NCBI GenBank assembly: GCA_023129355.1
Contig: JAGMCC010000033.1
Location: 1 to 9,697 of the forward strand
Direction: 5' to 3'
DNA length: 9,697 nt
Origin: Dehalococcoidia bacterium
Lineage (GTDB): Bacteria; Chloroflexota; Dehalococcoidia; E44-bin15
Positions 6,304 through 9,697 of the stretch are shown here, piece by piece. The notes below the pieces were generated by a model that worked only from the letters and a program-made list of their open reading frames with translations, was not told the DNA's origin and made no database searches. Numbering within the stretch: the first letter of the stretch is position 1; the number at the start of each line of letters is the position of its first letter. Both the position numbers and the translations under genes were made by a program.

Positions 6304-6867
6304 GTGGCAGATTTAGAAGATTACAGCGGGGAGTTCAGGCCTGATCTGAAGCTGACCGACTTCTCCAAGGAGGCTCTGTTGCGGCTGCTGGTGGCGGCGG
6401 GCAAGATGTACCTGGGGTCGGACGGCATGTGGACCACCGTTATCCGCAAGAGATATGGCGATGATGCAGCCCTTTCCTGTTCCAAGGAGGTGTGGGACAC
6501 CATCGGCAAGCAGGAGCTGCGCCGCCCTACCGAGGCGATGAACATTGGGGTGGGCGATATCGCCTCACTGTTCAAGTTCTTTCAGGTCGACCCTGGTTTC
6601 GCCGTGATGTTCGACATCGACTTCGAGCTCAGCGATGACGGGAATTATGGCCTGATGACGGTGAAGCGCTGCCCATCGCTGGAATACTTCGAGCGCCATG
6701 GCGATGAGTGGTTGATGAACCTGGCCTGCAATGAGCTGGATAGGCCCATGCTCCCGGAGACGACACGCCATTTCAACCCAAAGATAAAAACCAGGCCGCT
6801 TAAGCTGCCCCCGCGCAAGAGCAAGGACGAGATTGCCTGCCAGTGGGAGTTCAAGATCGAAACATGA
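6304..6867 (+). CDS. DUF6125 / ATC-hydrolase-like protein, tandem paralog 3
   Basis: 187 aa, GTG start preceded by AGAAGGAGG with good spacing. Conserved blocks in order: DYSGEFRPDLKLTDFSKEAL (6-25), KMYLGSDGMWTTVIRKRYGDD (34-54), CSKEVWDT (59-66), RRPTEAMNI (73-81), FQVDPGFAVMFDIDFE (93-108), GLMTVKRCPSLEYFERHGD (116-134, with C123), NLACNELD (139-146, C142), HFNPKIK (156-162), LKLPPRKSKDEIACQWEF (166-183, C179). The invariant cysteines C123, C142 and C179 could bind a metal or thiol ligand (inference). The reaction is unknown. Its middle shares a 38-bp exact stretch with copy 4 and its end a 31-bp exact stretch with copy 2, so it lies in the most recently duplicated or converted part of the array. 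The TGA is followed 22 bp later by copy 4. Confidence 0.87.
   Translation: MADLEDYSGEFRPDLKLTDFSKEALLRLLVAAGKMYLGSDGMWTTVIRKRYGDDAALSCSKEVWDTIGKQELRRPTEAMNIGVGDIASLFKFFQVDPGFAVMFDIDFELSDDGNYGLMTVKRCPSLEYFERHGDEWLMNLACNELDRPMLPETTRHFNPKIKTRPLKLPPRKSKDEIACQWEFKIET
6508..6545 (+). repeat. 38-bp exact repeat, copy in paralog 3
   Basis: Encodes the KQELRRPTEAMNI block of paralog 3 and is identical to 7094-7131 in paralog 4, again at an offset of exactly 586 bp. Confidence 0.88.
6835..6865 (+). repeat. 31-bp exact repeat, copy in paralog 3
   Basis: Partner of 6249-6279. Identity weakens just after the stop codon, but similarity continues (AAACATAATCGAGT against AAACATGATTGAGT), showing that the duplicated unit includes the intergenic spacer. 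Confidence 0.88.
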
Positions 6868-6876
6868 TTGAGTCTT

Positions 6877-6882
6877 GAAAGG
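6877..6882 (+). promoter_or_regulatory. Weak ribosome binding site that favours the GTG 6890 start of paralog 4
   Basis: GAAAGG lies 7 nt upstream of GTG 6890 and replaces the strong AGAAGGAGG of the sister genes. It overlaps the alternative TTG at 6875, which has no ribosome site of its own, so GTG 6890 is the better start. Copy 4 may be translated less efficiently or by coupling to copy 3. Confidence 0.55.
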
Positions 6883-6889
6883 TTTTAAT

Positions 6890-7453
6890 GTGGCAGATTT
6901 AGCAGATTACAGTGGGAAATTTAGACCTGATCTAAAGCTGACCGATTTCTCCAAGGAGGCGCTGGTCAGGCTGCTTACCGCGGCAAGCAAGATGTACCTG
7001 GGAGCTGACGGGATGTGGACGAACGTGATCCGGCGCAGATATGGCGATGACGTCGCCCTGTCATGTTCCAAGGAGGTATGGGATACCAACTGGAAGCAGG
7101 AGCTGCGCCGCCCTACCGAGGCGATGAACATCAGGGTGGGCGATATCGCTAGCATGTTCAAGTATTTTCAGATCGATCCCGGTTTCGCCGTGATGTTCGA
7201 TATCGATTTCGAGATCAGGGATAACGGCAACTATGGGTTGATGACGGTGACACGCTGTCGCACGCTGGAATACTGCGAGCGGCACGGCGATGACTGGTTG
7301 CTGAACCTGGCATGTAATGAGCTGGACAAGCCACTGATAGCGGAGACCGCACGCTTCTTCAACCCGAAGATAAAAACCACCATCCTGAAGCTGCCTCCGC
7401 GCAAGAGCAAGGATGACATCGCATGCCAGTGGGAGTTCAAGCTCGAGGCATAG
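6890..7453 (+). CDS. DUF6125 / ATC-hydrolase-like protein, tandem paralog 4
   Basis: 187 aa from GTG 6890, the same length as copies 1, 3 and 5. An in-frame TTG at 6875 would add five residues (LKGFN) absent from every sister, so it is not preferred. The N-terminus ADLADYSGKFRPDLKLTDF matches copy 3 almost residue for residue. Other blocks are SCSKEVWDTNWKQE (58-71), RRPTEAMNI, FQIDPGFAVMFDIDFE (93-108), TRCRTLEYCERHGDDW (121-136, C123), NLACNELD (C142), FFNPKIK (156-162), LKLPPRKSKDDIACQWEF (C179). The sequence is mosaic: the RRPTEAMNI region matches copy 3, while NWK and RTLEYCERHGD match copy 5, which suggests recombination between copies. Function unknown; no membrane or export signals. 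It is separated from copy 5 by 24 bp carrying a strong ribosome site. Confidence 0.86.
   Translation: MADLADYSGKFRPDLKLTDFSKEALVRLLTAASKMYLGADGMWTNVIRRRYGDDVALSCSKEVWDTNWKQELRRPTEAMNIRVGDIASMFKYFQIDPGFAVMFDIDFEIRDNGNYGLMTVTRCRTLEYCERHGDDWLLNLACNELDKPLIAETARFFNPKIKTTILKLPPRKSKDDIACQWEFKLEA
7094..7131 (+). repeat. 38-bp exact repeat, copy in paralog 4
   Basis: Partner of 6508-6545. Copy 5 has a different sequence here (IDRPRKMMNI), so the block groups copies 3 and 4. Confidence 0.88.
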
Positions 7454-7477
7454 CAATAAAGATAGAAGGAGGTTAAT

Positions 7478-8041
7478 ATGGGAGATTTGCAGGATTACAG
7501 TGGCCCCTTTGATCCAAAATTTAAGCTGACCGATCTCACCCCTGAGGCGCTGGCCAGGCTGGTGCTAATGAGCGGTCAGCTCTATCTGGGGGCCGACGGC
7601 ATGTGGACCACCGTCATTCGGAAGAGGTACGGCGATGACGTGGCCCTCTCGTGTTCCAAGGAGGTGTGGGACACCAACTGGAAGCATGAGATCGACCGCC
7701 CCAGGAAGATGATGAACATCCAGGGGAATGACATAGCTGACCTGTTCAAGTGCTGGCAGGTAGACCCTGGCTTTGCCGCGATGTTCGATATCGACTTCGA
7801 GGTAAGTGACGACGGGAAGTTCGGCAGGCTGACAGTGACACGCTGCCGCACTCTGGAGTACTGCGAGCGGCACGGCGACACCTGGCTGCAGAACCTGGCG
7901 TGCAATGAGCTGGACGCGCCCCTGATCCCGCGGAGTGCTGAGTATGTCAATCCAAAGATAAAGTGTAGAGCAACGAAGATGCCGCCGCGCCAGAGCCCGG
8001 ACGAGATACCCTGCCAGTGGGAATTCTGGATGGAAGATTAG
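7478..8041 (+). CDS. DUF6125 / ATC-hydrolase-like protein, tandem paralog 5
   Basis: 187 aa, ATG start with AGAAGGAGG at 7464-7472. It keeps the family blocks DYSGPF (6-11), KLTDLTPEAL (16-25), LYLGADGMWTTVIRKRYGDD (35-54), SCSKEVWDTNWKHE (58-71), QVDPGFAAMFDIDFE (94-108), TRCRTLEYCERHGD (121-134, C123), NLACNELD (C142), VNPKIK (157-162) and CQWEF (C179). It has drifted at the C-terminal motif (MPPRQSPDEIPCQWEFWMED instead of LPPRKSKDEIACQWEFKIET) and carries the extra cysteines C92 and C163. As in the other copies the product is soluble and of unknown function. It is the last gene of the array, followed 40 bp later by a strong hairpin terminator that also serves the convergent acyl-CoA dehydrogenase gene. 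Confidence 0.87.
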   Translation: MGDLQDYSGPFDPKFKLTDLTPEALARLVLMSGQLYLGADGMWTTVIRKRYGDDVALSCSKEVWDTNWKHEIDRPRKMMNIQGNDIADLFKCWQVDPGFAAMFDIDFEVSDDGKFGRLTVTRCRTLEYCERHGDTWLQNLACNELDAPLIPRSAEYVNPKIKCRATKMPPRQSPDEIPCQWEFWMED

Positions 8042-8081
8042 ATATAGGGCACAGGCCCTTGATTAGGGAATCGAATAAAGT

Positions 8082-8121
8082 AAAAAGCCAGCGTCTCGGT
8101 GAAATGGGGCGCTGGCTTTTT
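8082..8121. terminator. Bidirectional rho-independent terminator between convergent genes
   Basis: AAAAAGCCAGCG at 8082-8093 is perfectly complementary to CGCTGGCTTTTT at 8110-8121, giving a 12-bp stem with a 16-nt loop. A-rich and T-rich arms on the two sides let it act on both strands. It lies 40 bp after the last paralog and 17 bp beyond the stop of the acyl-CoA dehydrogenase on the other strand. A smaller hairpin (AGGGC-ACAG-GCCCT, 8046-8059) sits just upstream. Confidence 0.88.
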
Positions 8122-8138
8122 ATTGATTCGTAGGGGAT

Positions 8139-9290
8139 TTACATGGGCTGGAATTCCTTGCCGATTATCTCCCGGGATATGTTTAGCTTCATGATCTCGG
8201 CGGTGCCGTCTCCGATTTCGGTGCCGATCACGTTCCTCAGCCGTTGCTCTGCGGGGCACTCCTCGCTGAAGCCTATCTGCCCGTGAATTAGCAGCGCCTC
8301 GTGACAGGCTTCCATGGCGGCGCGGGCGCCATACCACTTGGCCATTGAAGCTTCCTTCAGGTTGCGCTGGCCCTTGTCCCTGAGCCCCATAGCCCGGTAG
8401 CAGAGGAGGCGGGAGGCCTCGAGCTTGGTGGCCTGCTCGGCGATGTTGAAGGATATCGCCTGGAATGTGGCCAGGGGTCGCCCGAAGGCGGTGCGTTGCT
8501 TGGCATAGGCGATGGCTTCCTCCAGAGCACCCTCGGCGTGTCCGATAGCCTGCAGCGTTAACGCCACCCGTACCACGCCGATAACATCCATAGCCAGGTA
8601 AAAGCCCTGACCCTCCGCTCCTAGCAGGTGATCGGCGGGGATACGCACATCATCGAAGAAGAACGAGGCGCGCTGCGCCGAAGGCCAGCCCATATCGGGG
8701 ATGGAGGACCTGGTGAGCCCGGGCGTATCGGCAGGAAGGAGGAAGGCGCTTACCCCCCTGGCACCGGCTGCGGGGTCGGTCTTGGCGAACATAATCCCAA
8801 TCTTGGCCTGCATGCCCCAGCTGATCGAGGTCTTCTCCCCATTTATAATATAAGAGTCGCCGTCCTTTACTGCCCTGGTCTTTATGGCTACGGCGTCGGA
8901 GCCACAGTCTGGCTCGGTCAGGCACAGGCAGGCCAGTATATCGCCCTGGACAAGTGGCTTGAACCACCTGTCCTGCAGGTAGTCAGGCGCCTGTGAAAGC
9001 GCTTGGCTGAGGAAGCCGCAGGTCCCTATCGGCAGCACGCTGACGGTGAAATCCGCCTTCGCCAGCTCCTCGATGGCGATACCTACGGTGACCCAGCTGA
9101 CCGTCTGGCCGCCGTATTTCTCAGGGACATTCATAGCCAGAAGTCCCAAATCGGCCATTTTTTTCACTATTTTCATATCCACTTCAGTCTTCTTGGCGCG
9201 CTCCTTGGCCCCGGGGGCCAGCTCCTTCCGGGCAAACTCTTGGACTTGGCGCCGGAACAGTTCTTCTTCCTCGCTGAAAACAAATGACAT
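8139..9290 (-). CDS. Acyl-CoA dehydrogenase family protein
   Basis: 383 aa, the usual length for this FAD-dependent family that oxidises acyl-CoA to 2-enoyl-CoA and passes electrons to ETF. The start ATG has GGAAGGAG about 6 nt upstream on the minus strand. Visible family motifs: N-terminal helical domain (1-120), CLTEPDCGSD (123-132), NGEKTSISWG (150-159), the helix region with R241, RTAFGRPLATFQ (266-277), and the C-terminal signature EIGDGTAEIMKLNISREIIG (358-377). Oddity: the catalytic base of medium- and short-chain enzymes is Glu in an EGT motif, but here the position is Asp361 (DGT). The alternative Glu of isovaleryl- and long-chain enzymes, just before the conserved helix Arg, is Val240. 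The substrate could therefore be unusual, and it cannot be told from sequence. It lies 70 bp downstream of a B12-domain gene on the same strand, which fits a branched or short acyl-CoA pathway. Confidence 0.95.
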   Translation of the reverse strand: MSFVFSEEEELFRRQVQEFARKELAPGAKERAKKTEVDMKIVKKMADLGLLAMNVPEKYGGQTVSWVTVGIAIEELAKADFTVSVLPIGTCGFLSQALSQAPDYLQDRWFKPLVQGDILACLCLTEPDCGSDAVAIKTRAVKDGDSYIINGEKTSISWGMQAKIGIMFAKTDPAAGARGVSAFLLPADTPGLTRSSIPDMGWPSAQRASFFFDDVRIPADHLLGAEGQGFYLAMDVIGVVRVALTLQAIGHAEGALEEAIAYAKQRTAFGRPLATFQAISFNIAEQATKLEASRLLCYRAMGLRDKGQRNLKEASMAKWYGARAAMEACHEALLIHGQIGFSEECPAEQRLRNVIGTEIGDGTAEIMKLNISREIIGKEFQPM

Positions 9291-9360
9291 GCTACTCTCC
9301 TTCCCTAATAGTACGAGGTTAGTAAATTTTAGGTACCCTGCTGGCTCATTTTTACATAGC

Positions 9361-9697
9361 TTACGCAGTCTGCGCCTTAACGAAGTCGATCACCGTGCTG
9401 GTCAGTGTATGGGGCAGGAAAGCTCCCTTAACCCCCAGCTCCTTGAGTGCTGGGAAATCTTTTCGAGGAATCACCCCGCCTACTGCCAGGGCGATGTGTT
9501 CTGCTCCCTTCTCCTTCAGTAACGCCATTATCTGTTCCGCCAGTGCCATGTGGCGGCCGAGATGACTGCTCAGGAAGATGAAGTCCACGTCCTCCTGGGT
9601 CGCGGCGGCGACAATGGTTTCTGGGGTCTGGTATAGGCCGGTATAGATTGTCTCCATGCCGGCATCCCGCAACCTTACCATCAGGATGGAAAGCCCC
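9361..9697 (-). CDS. Cobalamin-binding domain protein, methylmalonyl-CoA mutase small-domain-like, partial
   Basis: The reading frame is open to the window edge (GLSILMVRLRDAG precedes the first visible ATG at 9681), so only the C-terminal part is present. RDAGMETIYTGLYQTPE and the following ATQEDVDFIFLSSH, then EKGAEHIALAVGGVIPRKDFPALKELGV, match the C-terminal B12-binding domain of methylmalonyl-CoA mutase-type enzymes, which rearrange acyl-CoA carbon skeletons with adenosylcobalamin. It could be a stand-alone small subunit or the end of a full mutase. The DxHxxG cobalamin motif would lie just outside the window, with only its final Gly visible. Departures from the family pattern: the usual SSLSGAHM is SSHLGRHM, and the usual FGPGT is FLPHT. 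It precedes the acyl-CoA dehydrogenase by 70 bp and probably forms one operon with it. Confidence 0.82.
   Translation of the reverse strand, partial: GLSILMVRLRDAGMETIYTGLYQTPETIVAAATQEDVDFIFLSSHLGRHMALAEQIMALLKEKGAEHIALAVGGVIPRKDFPALKELGVKGAFLPHTLTSTVIDFVKAQTA

Larger units (their letters stand above)
5071..8041 (+). repeat. Five-gene tandem paralog array
   Basis: Five homologous reading frames run head to tail, with starts at 5071, 5691, 6304, 6890 and 7478. The last three starts are spaced 586 and 588 bp apart. All but copy 4 carry a strong ribosome site. Divergence is graded: copy 1 is the outlier, copy 2 intermediate, copies 3-5 close. No stop codon or frameshift interrupts any copy, so all five appear to be under selection to stay coding. 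Confidence 0.92.

Noticed and set aside
6875..6877. TTG at 6875 as the start of paralog 4
   Set aside because: It adds five residues missing from all sister copies and lacks a ribosome site; GTG 6890 gives the common 187-aa length.
5071..8041. CRISPR-like or satellite repeat interpretation of the 586-bp periodicity
   Set aside because: The repeat units are full coding genes with codon-level divergence, not short repeats with spacers.

Overview
The window reads as a piece of an anaerobic bacterial chromosome. It carries a flavin-based electron-transfer locus (HdrA/MvhD family), a short-chain dehydrogenase, a five-gene tandem family of about 190-residue proteins, and a convergent acyl-CoA dehydrogenase / B12-domain pair. 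This gene mix (GltD-HdrA fusion, MvhD, many acyl-CoA enzymes, DUF6125-like paralogs) is what I would expect in uncultured Dehalococcoidia (Chloroflexota) or syntrophic and sulfate-reducing deltaproteobacterial lineages. There is no rRNA or other marker gene, so the taxonomic guess is only an inference.

Region 1 (1-3807, + strand) is a tightly packed electron-transfer operon. It holds the 3' part of a large multidomain flavoprotein (end of a GltD-like NAD(P)H oxidoreductase domain, then a headless HdrA-like half, then a complete HdrA with two C-terminal [4Fe-4S] motifs), followed by two successive mvhD-type genes with 0-1 nt spacing. The flavoprotein and the first MvhD share nearly the same C-terminal tail and a 23-bp exact direct repeat exactly 450 bp apart. 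This is the footprint of a tandem duplication that created the second mvhD. Neither HdrB/HdrC nor hydrogenase genes are in view.

Region 2 (3808-4202) is about 395 bp without a recognisable gene. It ends in a good sigma70-type promoter (TTGACC, 18 bp, TAGAAT) placed so close to the next ATG that the mRNA would be nearly leaderless.

Region 3 (4203-8041, + strand) is a classical SDR oxidoreductase followed by five tandem paralogs (four of 187 aa, one of 196 aa). Most of the paralogs have their own Shine-Dalgarno site. The array ends in a strong hairpin shared with the opposite strand. Copies 3-5 repeat with a period of 586-588 bp and carry long exact nucleotide repeats, so the family has expanded or been converted recently. 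Copy 2 seems to start at CTG. The paralogs share three cysteines (a TRC/YRC motif, a Cys 17-18 residues later, and a C-terminal C-x-W-E-F/Y motif) plus FNPKI and LPPR/MPPR motifs. They look DUF6125 / ATC-hydrolase-like and have no assigned reaction.

Region 4 (8139-9697, - strand) is an acyl-CoA dehydrogenase whose usual catalytic Glu position carries Asp. Upstream of it lies the C-terminal part of a B12-binding protein resembling a methylmalonyl-CoA mutase small domain, which runs off the window. Together with the SDR this suggests fatty or branched acyl-CoA metabolism, with reducing equivalents possibly handled by the HdrA/MvhD system. That link is contextual inference only.
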